Shown here one piece after another: positions 31,666-41,592 of a DNA stretch of 64,000 nt. A program made the translations under genes and the position numbers. The DNA comes from Nothophaeocryptopus gaeumannii. Taxonomy: Eukaryota > Ascomycota > Dothideomycetes > Mycosphaerellales > Mycosphaerellaceae. The notes under the pieces are model-generated. The model was given only the letters and a program-made list of their open reading frames with translations, did not search any database and had not been told where the DNA came from. The stretch spans positions 1,550,001 to 1,614,000 of the forward strand of contig JASISA010000041.1 in NCBI GenBank assembly GCA_031771865.1. The letters are read 5' to 3'. Every line of letters starts with the position of its first letter. Within the stretch, counting starts at the first letter, position 1.

Positions 31666-32568
31666 GCTAGATGCGGAGTATACGCGCGAGGACGCTATCC
31701 TGAGCGCTGTTCTCGGGTGGTCGAATGGAGGTGCTCGACTGTTTCGGCGCTATCAGCAACTGATGGTACAGACGTCAATGGCAATGGCGACAAGGTACAG
31801 GGTGTTGAGAGAGGGACGGTGATGGGATGTCGACGTGTCCCGAAGCTGGTCCACCGCTCCTCCCCTACGTCCCGTATATTGCGTGTCCCCAATGCCCGCG
31901 TGTCCAACTCACCTGGTGTCGTTTCAACCTCTTGCTGCGTTGTTCAAGCTGGCAAGGCGCTGTGGATGGTGCAGCTGTCCACGCGCTGTAGCGAATGTGT
32001 GATGGCAGGGAAGGGTTGGTGGATGAATGTCGCCGCAGCAAGAACTGGTAACTACCTGAACGCCCGGATCTGGCGAGGAAGTCGCAAAGGGGCTCACGCA
32101 GGGATTCACGGCCAAGCATCTCGGCTCCTGCCGATTGGCAACGGTTTGCCCGCTTCATTTGCGGAGCGCGCCTGCCCCGTGCGCTCCCTCCAACGGCCAT
32201 GTGATGTTCAGTCACTCACATTGATAAGACTTGTTGCATGTGAGTGTGGGAACAAACTCGCTCGTCATGATGTGCTTGTAGTTCTTTGTTCGCCCTGGGA
32301 CGACGTCGAGCTTGCTGACCTTTGCCTGCCTCTGTCAATCGCAAACACCCCCCCATCCATCACCTCGAGCGCCACTCCCCACAACTTCCATCTTGGGATC
32401 GAGCGGAGGCCGTACTTTTAAGGCACCTGTGGACGTCGAAATGAACCTGACTTGACCCGTGGCCTCGAGTATTCCACCACCCCAAGCACTTTCATATCCA
32501 TCAGGGCCGACGTCGAGATCATCAAATCGTTCGCGGACGACTGTGACGCACCTTGGACTTGATCAGCT
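31666..32568. other. Divergent promoter region, septin / PROPPIN
   Basis: This stretch lies between two outward-read genes. A 310-codon plus-strand frame (31489-32421) covers most of it but begins antisense inside septin exon 1 and has no family motif, so I do not count it as a gene. Confidence 0.4.
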
Positions 32569-34131
32569 ATGAACACCCGCCAAGCCATTCAGCCATCCAC
32601 GACTCCGAATGTCCTGTCACTGTCATTTTCAGCATCACGCAAGCGATTCGTTGCCGGACTCAGTGATGGCCTACGAAGCTTTCGAAGTGATAACTGCCTC
32701 ATCACCCATCAGCCCACTCTGCCCATCAATTGTGCAGCCTCGATAGCCGAAGCTCTGGACGATCGCTATTGTGCTTTCGTCTCGAGGAACAAGTCAACTG
32801 AAGCTGGAGGTCCAAGTGTTGTGATATTCTGGGATGCTTTGCTTGGGCAGGAGCTTAGCCGGTTCGATTGCCACGAACCAGTCTTGGGCTTGAGACTTTC
32901 CACGAAATGGATGGCTATCATCTTGGCTGAAAGGACCATCCTTTTTCAATACCGTGAAATCCAGCCCAGGAGCATATCTCAATCTAGCGAGGACACTGAT
33001 TGCAACCATGGAACTCCAAACATCGACCTGGAGTCTGCCCGAGCACCCAATACTGCGCATTCATTATTTCCGACTGCACCGAACCCGTTCGCGCTGGCTT
33101 GCCTAACTAATGACTGGCTGATACTACCTGCTCAGAGCATCGGTCAAGTGCAGCTGATAACTCTGGAATCTGGCAGCTCAAGCACGAAGCGTGTCCTTCG
33201 AGCACACAACTCCTCCCTCCGATGCATAGCACTCTCCGAGGATGGCACACTCCTAGCCACAACCAGCGAGCAAGGCACTCTGGTACGAGTCTTCGACACA
33301 AAGAGTCAAGCTCAACTAGTGGAAGTCCGACGTGGTATGGATCATGCTGTAATATACGGTCTCGCCTTCAGCCCGGGAAATCGGTTTGTAGCATCAACAA
33401 GCGATAAAGGCACCCTACACGTCTTCGATTTAAGACCTCCGACTTTCGCAGATGCTGCCACAAGTTCACGAGATGTAGAGCAAAAAAGACATCGAAAAAC
33501 TCCATCATATGCAACTCATCGGCTGTCCGGTGGCGTTGCATTTGAAAAGGATTCTGTCTCTGGGATGTCTATTGGTCGCTCCTCACCTTCACCATCCACA
33601 GCAGTGGGGACGGGAGCGGGAGCAACTGGGTATCACGGCAGCGTACAAGAATACTATGGCCTCAGACCGCCTCCTGTCTCAGCATCGCCTCCTGCTCGGG
33701 ATGCTGCTGTATCAGCCATGGCGGCATTGAAGGCTAGCCCGCTTGCCCCACGAGCCTTCAGAGATACGCGCAGTGTCACATCGGCTCCGTTTTATACAGG
33801 CAACGACCCACAACACTGGCAAGGAGGACCGGCATATAGCTGGACGACAGCTCCTAATGGGACGAGGAAGCGTGTCAAGAACCCCATACTTCCGCTGCCA
33901 AATGATCCAGCCGGACGACCACCAAAGGGTATTATAACTTTCGCACCTGCGATGAAGGGCAGCAGCGACGACAATGGGGCCGTCATTTACGTTGTTGGAG
34001 GAGGTAGCGATGCTCGTTGGGAGAAATTTGAGTTGCTGCCTCTCGCGCCTACAGATGGGAGTCCTCTCGGCGGCTGGGTCCTAATTAACAGAGGATTCAG
34101 GCAATACCTAACAAGGCAGTTCGCTGACTGA
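32569..34131 (+). CDS. HSV2: WD-repeat PROPPIN, HSV2/WIPI-like
   Basis: Single exon, 520 residues. It is a seven-bladed beta-propeller family that binds PI3P/PI(3,5)P2 on endosomes and phagophores. The N-terminus (N-V-L-S-L-S-F-S-A-S-R-K-R-F-V-A-G) and P-S-V-V-I-F-W-D match PROPPIN blades 1-2. So do S-S-L-R-C-I-A-L-S-E-D-G-T-L-L-A-T-T-S-E-Q-G-T-L-V-R-V-F-D (split here by reading) and S-T-S-D-K-G-T-L-H-V-F in blades 5-6. The lipid-binding motif, usually F/L-R-R-G, is V-R-R-G at 253-256, keeping both arginines. A disordered insert follows, from roughly 300 to 420, and explains the length. Overall it is closer to HSV2/WIPI3-4 than to Atg18, so the symbol is tentative. An AATAAA lies 65 bp after the stop. 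Confidence 0.8.
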   Translation: MNTRQAIQPSTTPNVLSLSFSASRKRFVAGLSDGLRSFRSDNCLITHQPTLPINCAASIAEALDDRYCAFVSRNKSTEAGGPSVVIFWDALLGQELSRFDCHEPVLGLRLSTKWMAIILAERTILFQYREIQPRSISQSSEDTDCNHGTPNIDLESARAPNTAHSLFPTAPNPFALACLTNDWLILPAQSIGQVQLITLESGSSSTKRVLRAHNSSLRCIALSEDGTLLATTSEQGTLVRVFDTKSQAQLVEVRRGMDHAVIYGLAFSPGNRFVASTSDKGTLHVFDLRPPTFADAATSSRDVEQKRHRKTPSYATHRLSGGVAFEKDSVSGMSIGRSSPSPSTAVGTGAGATGYHGSVQEYYGLRPPPVSASPPARDAAVSAMAALKASPLAPRAFRDTRSVTSAPFYTGNDPQHWQGGPAYSWTTAPNGTRKRVKNPILPLPNDPAGRPPKGIITFAPAMKGSSDDNGAVIYVVGGGSDARWEKFELLPLAPTDGSPLGGWVLINRGFRQYLTRQFAD

Positions 34132-34503
34132 CGACGATAATGGCATGGTGGGTCAAAGGAACATGAGTTGCAAACGAACATAGCGAAGGCGTTCAAATAA
34201 AGGATGGAGTTGGACTTGGGACCTGTATAGCCAGTGTTTTGCCGCGCATGAGCATCAACTTGAAACGTACTTTGGGAAGCGAAATTGCTGCTTCACGAAC
34301 CACCACCTCGACACTTTATACCACACGCCAAGACACCATCGCTTACACCAGAATACGGACGTTGTAGTGGCTTATAAAGTCAAGGTAGGTAGCAGCACGA
34401 ACTTGACGCCAGCAGTCTCGTTCCTTTCAGCACCACGAGTCCCAGCTTCTCTTCACACTGTTCAAGTCGTTCCTTTTCTCAAGATCGCAAAAACATCGCA
34501 AAA
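34132..34503. other. Tandem intergenic gap, PROPPIN / secreted protein
   Basis: This gap holds the PROPPIN 3' flank and the promoter of the secreted cysteine-rich protein. A purine-rich leader (GCAAAAACATCGCAAAA) sits directly before the latter's ATG. Confidence 0.4.
34196..34201 (+). terminator. Possible polyadenylation signal (AATAAA)
   Basis: AATAAA hexamer 65 bp downstream of the PROPPIN stop codon, at a sensible distance for a fungal 3' end. Confidence 0.35.
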
Positions 34504-35019
34504 ATGCGCCTCACACTCTTTACAAGCCTCGCGGCCACGCTGGCGTGCACCGTAATGGCAAATCTCGACCCAGCAACCTCCAATTCCAAGAACCGCTGTC
34601 CAACAACCCTCAACTGGTACGGCCTTCACATCATCCACCGTTTCCTTTCATATTAGCGCCCTGACTCTCTCTCCACATGTAGTTCCGCCACGAAAGTCAG
34701 CAAAGCAGTCCAAGCCGCCGAATGCTCCCACAACACCCGCACGTCCGAAACCCAAACCTTTGCCATTTTCAAAACCGACCACCAATACGACTCCTCTCAC
34801 GGCGCTCCTTACGGAACTTGCTCAGCCTATACGTGCGAACCGCCTGCGACGCCGGCGCAGATGGAAGATGAAGAGGATTGCTGGACGTTCTTCTGGGAGG
34901 AAGGGTATGGCAAGGAGGAGGGGGTGGGGACAGGATGTATAAAAGATCCGAATAGTGGGGAGTGTGGGTGTGAGAATTCGGATGGGGAGTTTATTTCGGG
35001 GAGTGATAGTTGTACATGA
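34504..35019 (+). CDS. Small secreted cysteine-rich protein (effector-like)
   Basis: Two exons: 34504-34616 and 34683-35019. The 66-bp intron runs from GTACGG to ATGTAG, and the product has 149 residues. A signal peptide (M-R-L-T-L-F-T-S-L-A-A-T-L-A-C-T-V-M-A) is followed by a mature part of about 130 residues. The mature part has ten cysteines, an even number suited to disulfide pairing, and one of them is created by the splice (T-L-N-C-S-A-T-K). It is otherwise acidic, with an E-D-E-E-D-C-W-T-F-F-W-E-E segment and a Gly/Cys-rich end. I recognise no family. Secretion, size and cysteine content are the usual marks of fungal extracellular effector-like or antimicrobial proteins; that role is an inference. 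The single-exon reading of either half lacks either the signal peptide or the cysteine module. Confidence 0.7.
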
Positions 35020-35093
35020 TTGCACCGGGAGGGAATTTGCTTCGTGGGTATCTTTGACTATTTGCTGCTGCACAAATGAGTTTCGCTGTTTGA

Positions 35094-36986
35094 TCATTTG
35101 CCTTTGGAAGGCGTGCCGTCTCTGCTAGAACCACCCCCGCCCTTCGCCATCAGGGACGAGAAGTACTCTTCTAGCTTGTCCAGAGGTAAAGGCTCTTTGC
35201 TCTCTGAAGACTTCGGAGAAGTGATGCTGTCCTTGGTGCCAGGCGTACTACCAGCCGCTCGTCGATCATCAGCGCCGTGATCGCGATTACCAGGCCTAGG
35301 TGGTTTAGGTGTTGATGTGCGCGGCGTCAGCGGGGAGTTTGTGTCGATTTGTGGTCGCTTGAGTCGCTCGATCGCAGCTTCGGCGGAGATAGTATCGTAG
35401 CTCACGCCTCCGACGTTGAACGAGACATCTCCTAGCTCGTTCAGTGCGCCTGTAGACTCGCCGCTCGGCATTCCGACCACACGATTCGACCCGCTTGTCA
35501 GGCTTGTGTTCGAAACACCACTGTGTTGACCTTTAGATTCGCGGTCTCGATCTTGAGACTCCAGCTGCTGAAGATGTTCTCGCATCTCCTGGAGGAACTT
35601 CTGATCTGGCTTTGTCGTGACTTCTATTTGCGGCGGCTTCGCTGCTTTATGTGCTTGTGGGTCTTGAATCCTCGATTCGTAGTTTCTCAATGCGGAAATT
35701 GGCATCTTTGATGGAGACATTGGAGGTGTTGATCCGAATTCGTCAGGTTCATCATCGACCGGCGAGTTCTCATACACCTCGGCACCGCCGTTTGACTGCT
35801 TCTCCTCTGCCTTGCCCATCTCCGCTGGTGGGGACAGTTGTGGTTTTGGCGGAGGCGGAGGCTGAAGGTCTGCTAGCCAGCCATTGATGACATCCTCAGG
35901 CGAGAACGTCTCACTAAGAGTGCGGATGAATGCTGGGCTATCCCAGCCCGCAGGGATGACAATCGCCATATGATCCATGAATTGGTGTTTCGGCCCTAGC
36001 TCCTCCTTCTTGGCAGTTTCTTCTGATTCCGAGCGAGCTCTCTTAGGACTCAAGGCAGTCAGGTCGAGGCCAAGAGAGTTGAAGATGACCTTTTGTGGCT
36101 CGCTGAGAGCACTTCCAGGCTGCTGCGGTGGCGCGGTAGATGTGGTGTAGATCATGGAGCTGAATGGGTGCAGCGGTAGTAGGGCGGTTCGCAGGTAAAG
36201 AGAGATGTAGTCCAAGTCCGGCTCTTTGATACCCTCACGAGCCAGCTCCTCTTGCGCCTCCGCGTGCTGGACCACTAGTGTTACATTGAGCTCTGCTTCG
36301 TTCAGCACATCAAGCGGATCTGTAGCTGGTACTCCTGGCTGTAGCAGTGCTTGGGCAAGCAATTGCAGCCATGCCTTGAGTTGCCCCAAGAATTTCCACG
36401 GCTCTTTCCAGCTCAGCAAGATACATGCACCTGGCCGTCTCCGCCAACTCGACTGCTGCTCCTCATCCACATCGGCATCTAGGTCCGCGTCCGCACCCTC
36501 CTCTGCAATTGCGGGCTTCTTCTGGAGTAGCGTCCTCAGCGTCGCAACGTATTCTTCTTTCGCCTCAGGCAATGTATGAACCTCTAGACTCGCAACCTCC
36601 TCTGCCTCCGTTCCAAGCACTTGCACGCCAGTCCCACTTTGCTGCGGCGGCGAGAATAGCGTGACATGACCATACCCATAGGCGTACTTGTTGCTCAAGT
36701 GGACATCTCCTTTCGGTCGCTGCTGTTGTCTCCGCTCTTGGTTCCTGCTGGGCGGCTGCGCTGGTGGCGGACGAGACAGGCTTTGAAGGAATGATCTCTG
36801 GTCATGAGAAGAACCACCGCAAAGGACAAGCTCGCGATGTTGGACTGCTTGCGTTCTGCTCCGTGCCTGAGCCTCTCTTGTCTGGCGGAGGAGATTGCTC
36901 CAGATGTCGGATCGCTGTTCCTTCTTGCGCTTGGTCGGGCGGTCGCCGAAGGATTGTGAGGGTCTAGACATGGTCGTAGTCGCCAT
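35094..36986 (-). CDS. Dynein light intermediate chain
   Basis: Single exon, 630 residues from the ATG at 36986; an ATG five codons later is also possible. It is a subunit of cytoplasmic dynein that binds heavy chain and cargo adaptors. The N-terminal part has the family's D-I-W-S-N-L-L-R-Q-T start. A degenerate Ras-like core follows, whose P-loop position reads G-G-S-S-H-D-Q-R-S instead of G-x-x-x-x-G-K-S. Then come C-I-L-L-S-W-K-E-P-W-K-F-L-G-Q-L and, in the mid region, Y-I-S-L-Y-L-R-T-A-L-L-P-L-H-P-F. The C-terminal half is Pro/Ser-rich and mostly disordered. It includes an F-L-Q-E-M-R-E-H-L-Q-Q-L helix of the type that contacts adaptor coiled coils. Further frame upstream of 36986 reads like 5' UTR. 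The gene is convergent with the secreted protein gene, whose stop lies 74 bp away. Confidence 0.85.
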   Translation of the reverse strand: MATTTMSRPSQSFGDRPTKRKKEQRSDIWSNLLRQTREAQARSRTQAVQHRELVLCGGSSHDQRSFLQSLSRPPPAQPPSRNQERRQQQRPKGDVHLSNKYAYGYGHVTLFSPPQQSGTGVQVLGTEAEEVASLEVHTLPEAKEEYVATLRTLLQKKPAIAEEGADADLDADVDEEQQSSWRRRPGACILLSWKEPWKFLGQLKAWLQLLAQALLQPGVPATDPLDVLNEAELNVTLVVQHAEAQEELAREGIKEPDLDYISLYLRTALLPLHPFSSMIYTTSTAPPQQPGSALSEPQKVIFNSLGLDLTALSPKRARSESEETAKKEELGPKHQFMDHMAIVIPAGWDSPAFIRTLSETFSPEDVINGWLADLQPPPPPKPQLSPPAEMGKAEEKQSNGGAEVYENSPVDDEPDEFGSTPPMSPSKMPISALRNYESRIQDPQAHKAAKPPQIEVTTKPDQKFLQEMREHLQQLESQDRDRESKGQHSGVSNTSLTSGSNRVVGMPSGESTGALNELGDVSFNVGGVSYDTISAEAAIERLKRPQIDTNSPLTPRTSTPKPPRPGNRDHGADDRRAAGSTPGTKDSITSPKSSESKEPLPLDKLEEYFSSLMAKGGGGSSRDGTPSKGK

Positions 36987-37285
36987 ACTGCTCAGCAAGG
37001 TGTGTGATGTTGTCACCTGAATGTGTTTCCAGGTCGCAAGACGCGCAGGGACGCAGGGACCACGCGATGGACAGGGATCGAAAGCAAGAACCGAGCTCGG
37101 ACCGTTGGGACCTTCTTCTTTCACAGCTTGGCAACTCTCCTTTCTTCACCTTTCTTATTATCAGCATCGACATCGTACTGGAACGCCAACGAAGACGTCT
37201 TACTTTGGAGAAGCAGTGAGATCTCAGTTTCTGGGGATACGTGGACTCTTGACATCTATACGCCGTCCAGCTCGTTTAACGACGA

Positions 37286-37999
37286 CTATGTTCCGGCCAG
37301 CGCACTCTCAGCAGCAGCCTTCGCATGCAACTCCAACGTATCAAACATGGGCACCTCCGGCCGATCAGCCTGCTTCACCAACAATGGAATCTCCGTACAT
37401 CCCAAAATCACTCCTTGCGCGCCCTTCTTCACCAACCCATCAATGATATTCAAATACCTCTTCCGCGACTCGTCTTCAAACTTCCCAAGAGCCAGCTCAT
37501 TGAACACAACATCGCTCACATAAGTCTGCTCCTGCTCGCCCGGAACAATCACCTCAATACCATACCGTTCGGTAATGTAGTCTTTGAGGTAGGTACCCGA
37601 CATAGTCATCTTCGTCCCCAACAACGCAACCTTCTCCAACCCCTTCTCCCTAATCGCCTTAGCCGTCGGATCGGCAATATGCAGCAAAGGCACTTTCACT
37701 CCTCTCATCCACGCCTCACATTTGCGGTGCCAGGTATTGGAGACGCAAATAATGAAGTCTGCTCCTGCTCGTTCGAGGGATTGCGCTTTGGTGAGGAGGT
37801 ACTCAACTCCTTCGTCCCAGAGATCGTTGTGGACGTAGTGAGTTGAGAGGGCGCAGTCCATGGAGTTTATGATGATTTCGCCTGTGTGCCAGCCGCCAAG
37901 TGAGGACCGGATGTGGGCGTTTATGAGGCGGTAGTATTCTGCTGTGGCTAGGTCGGTGCTGCCGCCTATGATGCCAATTGTTTTTTGGGTGGTCTTCAT
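37286..37999 (-). CDS. Aspartate/glutamate racemase family protein
   Basis: Single exon, 237 residues from the ATG at 37999; the frame extends 18 codons upstream without homology. The fold signature is clear: N-terminal T-I-G-I-I-G-G-S-T-D-L-A-T-A-E-Y-Y, a central A-G-A-D-F-I-I-C-V-S-N-T-W-H block, V-A-L-L-G-T-K-M-T-M and the C-terminal G-V-I-L-G-C-T-E-I-P-L-L. The second catalytic cysteine (G-C-T-E) is intact. In the first catalytic block, where relatives have C-N-T or C-T-N-T, this protein has C-V-S-N-T, so the cysteine is one or two places early. That may be a subfamily feature or loss of racemisation. Substrate is unknown. It shares an 867-bp region with the divergent O-methyltransferase. 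Confidence 0.8.
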   Translation of the reverse strand: MKTTQKTIGIIGGSTDLATAEYYRLINAHIRSSLGGWHTGEIIINSMDCALSTHYVHNDLWDEGVEYLLTKAQSLERAGADFIICVSNTWHRKCEAWMRGVKVPLLHIADPTAKAIREKGLEKVALLGTKMTMSGTYLKDYITERYGIEVIVPGEQEQTYVSDVVFNELALGKFEDESRKRYLNIIDGLVKKGAQGVILGCTEIPLLVKQADRPEVPMFDTLELHAKAAAESALAGT

Positions 38000-38866
38000 C
38001 TTATTGAGATTGCTGAGTGAGTTATGGTGGAAGTGAAGTGAAGAGGAGGGCATTCATGAATCAGCCTTCTCAAATCGGCAAGACCATTGGAACAAGAAGA
38101 GGATGCAATACATGTGGAGTTTGACATGGATAGGGCGTACCATATGCATGGAAGGCATCCATTGGATACCGCGGACAAAAGATCGCCCGAGAGGCCCTGA
38201 AGTGCAGCGGGCAGGAACCGCGATCCTTCACCCAGCTTGCTCTTCACTACAATAACATCGGATGTTCCGTCGCTCTTCTTCGTTAGGCTCCACATGCTCT
38301 TTTAAGCCAGCGAGTGCTATGTTTGAGGTCCAGGATAATCGAAGAAAAGCAAATGAGTTTCTCGATGACGCCTGATGAGACGCTATTACGTTTCTCCAAT
38401 AACGAGAAGACAACCTCCGTGCCGTCGTCTCAGGCCATTGCTTTAAACAATCCCTAGCTGCGAGGCTTGAGAGCTTGCTATCGCAGTCACAAAGCCAGAT
38501 GAAGAGGATTGTCGTTCCTGGTTTAGTAACCAAAATGCTAGGAGCCAAATTATGAGAGCTCTTGACTGAGCTGGACCTCGTCTGCCAGTGGGATAACAAA
38601 AGCATACACCAACGGCAAACGTATCCTGGTAGCTTGATGAAAGAGCACATGCAAAAGCCAGTAGTAGCAAGATGTTCTTTGAGATTCACGAGATTGCTGT
38701 ATGGGGTTTGATGAAGCGGAAAAGATCCCGAACAGCATGGCTTCCATGTACATCAGGGTTGGTACTCCTGAAAGTTTCTCGACGACATTGTAAAGGACAG
38801 ACATAAAGATGCTGGTGCTCGAGCTACTGACTCTTGCAATTTTCGCATCATATTTCAAGAAACAAC
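38000..38866. other. Divergent promoter region, racemase-like / O-methyltransferase
   Basis: No supported gene lies here. Minus-strand frames of up to 153 codons (38228-38689) overlap each other and lack motifs. Confidence 0.4.
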
Positions 38867-40254
38867 ATGATCGACGCAGCGAACGGTTTCGGCGGTGACG
38901 CCACGAAAGTCATGGAGAACAAAGCTTTGAGCCAACTCTCCAACTTGAAGCGGGCTTTGGCAGAGGGTGCTTTGGATCAGATTCGCAGCTTGAGAAGTTC
39001 TCTGCCTGATCTCATCGAAGACCGTGACCCTCTGCGTTATGATCTGCTGGACGAGGTCCGCAACCTCATGCACGACCTCGAAACGCCATGGGACCACATC
39101 CAAAGAGTGTATCTATTGAACGTAGGTGATGCCCAGCAGACTTCGAGAATTAAGACTGACAAGCCGTGTAGAGTTGGGAGCAAGTTTCGATCGACATTGG
39201 TGTCCGCATGGGATTGTTCAGAGTCCTCGCTGATGAGCTTGAACCAATAAATGCGGATGAGATCGCAAGGCAATGCAACGCCGAATCGCTTTTCACACAA
39301 CGCCTGCTTCGATGCTTGAACGGATTTGGAGCGGTCAAGCAGCACGACAATGGGCCGGAACCTACCTACTCAGCAACGGAAATCACGGACACTTTTGCTA
39401 CGCAGCAAGGAGAGTCGACTGCTCGGTTCATGCTGGAGTTCTGGGTGCCGGTATGGGCTCGACTGCCGAAGAAAATGCAGGATGTTGCATTCCAATCGCT
39501 CGTCAGCGGTCGTGATACCGTCTTCAACGACGTATACAACGCCAAGGGCCAGACTGTATGGGAGATCTTGGGTGCATCTGAATACCAGGAGGACTGCGGT
39601 CACTTCATGGCTGGCTTCAACGGGGCCCACTGCAACTGGCTCGATCTCTACCCAGCTGGCAAGCGTCTCGTCGAAGGTGCCTCCCAGGAGCCGAACGCCG
39701 TGTTCATGGTTGATGTTGGAGGATGCTCAGGATCTCAAGCCACTGCGTTCAAAGAGCGCTACCCGGAGGCCCCTGGCCGGTTCGTCGTACTTGATCTCCC
39801 GACGTCTTTGCCCAAGCAAGTACCAGAAGGTCTCGAGCTTGTTGGACATGACTTCTTCGAGCCATATCCAGGCAGAGTCCATGGTGCCAGGCTGTACTAC
39901 ATGCGCTTCATCAGCCACGACTGGTCCCAAGATGCCCTCATCAAGATTCTGTCGAACATCCGGGCCGCGATGACGCCTGGCTACAGCAAGCTCATCATCA
40001 ATGACTGGATTTTGCCGAGCAGCAATCCTCTCCCTATCATGGGTGCTCAGGACTTGTCCATGATGTGTTTGGGCGGCGGAGAGGAGAGGACTGAGGCACG
40101 TCATCGCGAGGCTATTGAAGCTGCTGGGTTAAAGATCACGGGTATTTGGAACCCCACTGATCGTGTTAGTGAAAGCGCCATTGAGTGCGAGGTCAATAGC
40201 GGATGTGGATTTGACGGTTCGAAAAGCGATGTTGAGCTATTGGAGACGATCTAG
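38867..40254 (+). CDS. SAM-dependent O-methyltransferase (COMT-like)
   Basis: Two exons: 38867-39121 and 39172-40254. The 50-bp intron runs from GTAGGT to GTGTAG (phase 0), and the product has 445 residues. The winged-helix N-terminal half reads, across the splice, V-Y-L-L-N-S-W-E-Q-V-S-I-D-I-G-V, then D-E-I-A-R-Q-C-N. The SAM-binding motif is V-D-V-G-G-C-S-G-S-Q, less regular than the usual G-G-G-x-G. The Y-M-R-F-I-S-H-D-W-S segment carries the catalytic His. L-I-I-N-D-W-I-L-P and the usual end follow. Such enzymes in filamentous fungi methylate phenolic or other hydroxyls in secondary metabolism, but no polyketide synthase or other backbone gene lies beside it. The substrate is not predictable. 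The ATG at 38867 is the first in frame. Confidence 0.87.
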
Positions 40255-40472
40255 ATGCATATAGATTGGTGTTGTGCTGTGTCTAAAATAAGATGTCCAC
40301 GGTGGTCCTGTTTTGGCGTTGATAAGAATTTGATCGGAGGCTTTCAAATGCTGAATCAAATACGGAGGTGAACCTCTCCTCCGAACCACTTCTCTGACAC
40401 CACGTCCCATCCCATACTTTCCTCCCACTTCCCGTCCTGTCCTCTAACCCACACACACACTCTCTCACAAAA

Positions 40473-41098
40473 ATGGTCCTCCGCCTCCGCCTCGCTCGCG
40501 TCTCCACCCCTAACGGCGCCAAACGCCACAAACCCTTCTACAATATTGTCCTCGCCCAAGACAAATCCGCGCGCGACTCCCTACCCATGGAAGTCCTAGG
40601 CACCTACGATCCCATACCCAAACTTCCTGTCGGCGCGGAACCGGGCCAGAAGAAACAGAAGGATATCAAGATTGATGTGAGCAGGGCGAGGTATTGGTTG
40701 GGTGTGGGAGCGCAGCCGAGTGATACGGTTTGGAGGTTGTTGGCGATGGTGAGTGTGAAGCTTTACTCAAGAAGAGAGGGAATGGGAAGGGGGCAAACGA
40801 ATGAGGAAGAAGGAATTGGGAGATTGCTGACTTTTTGGGGTGACAGATTGGATTACTGGAACCGAAATATCTGCCTTCTGGACCACAAACGTTGAAGGCT
40901 GCGAGGTTTCTTACGCATTTGCCTAAGGAGGATCCGCAGAGTGTTGCTGCTGTGAGTAACAAGGGGGCGAAGAGAGTGGCGCCTTTTAGGAGCAAAGGGC
41001 CTGTTTCGCAAGCGATTGAGAGGGAGTTGTTGAGGAAAAGCGAGAGTGCAGACGCGCCGGCTGGGACTACGAGTCCGCAGGATCCGAATGCTGCGTGA
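40473..41098 (+). CDS. MRPS16: Mitochondrial ribosomal protein S16
   Basis: Two exons: 40473-40748 and 40847-41098. The 98-bp intron runs from GTGAGT to TGACAG (phase 0), and the product has 175 residues. bS16 signature residues are at the very start: V-L-R-L-R-L-A-R-V-S-T-P-N-G-A-K-R-H-K-P-F-Y. Then come V-A-type strands (here N-I-V-L-A-Q-D-K-S-A-R-D), V-L-G-T-Y-D-P-I-P and, before the splice, A-R-Y-W-L-G-V-G-A-Q-P-S-D-T-V. After the splice, I-G-L-L-E-P-K-Y-L completes the fold. The extra Lys/Ser-rich tail of about 70 residues is typical of fungal mitochondrial versions. The small-subunit protein needs no classical presequence. The ATG context (CACAAAAATGG) is strong. Confidence 0.93.
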
Positions 41099-41592
41099 AG
41101 AGATGGAGCTGTTGAGGAATGGAGTCACATCTGAGTGAGAGAGAGCACATTATGGTGATGCGCTCCATTTAATGGAGTTGAAGGCAAGCCGCGTGAAAGT
41201 TCGCGAGACACAACACGCAGGAATGGCACCAGGCTGAAGAAACAGCATTCTTTCCGCACGCTGAGCGCACATCAGTGAGAGAGCCTGCAAATTAAGTTGC
41301 ACGCTCTTGGACTCATGGAAATGAGTGCCCAAGGCGAAATCGGTCTCGAACATGAATGTCGCTCGGAGCAGATACTGCAAGAGATGCGTTGTAAGGTATC
41401 GGAGACCAAGATACTTGTACAGATGGCCCAAAAGACGTTCTATAACAAGAGCGAGAGCCAGCTCATCATTCACCAGAAGTGAAACCCTCCATACCATGCG
41501 CAAAATCTCTCTCACGTATCCCGAAACAACCATGGGCCTACATAACGATCAAATCAACCTAGTGCTAACAATCTGGCAGTCTCCGTAAGAAG
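41099..41592. other. Convergent intergenic gap
   Basis: This gap lies between MRPS16 and the 3' end of the hypothetical gene at 41593. Short frames only. Confidence 0.35.

Noticed and set aside
31489..32421. 310-codon plus-strand frame across the septin 5' end and its promoter
   Set aside because: It starts antisense to septin exon 1, has no motif, and its composition does not look like a protein.
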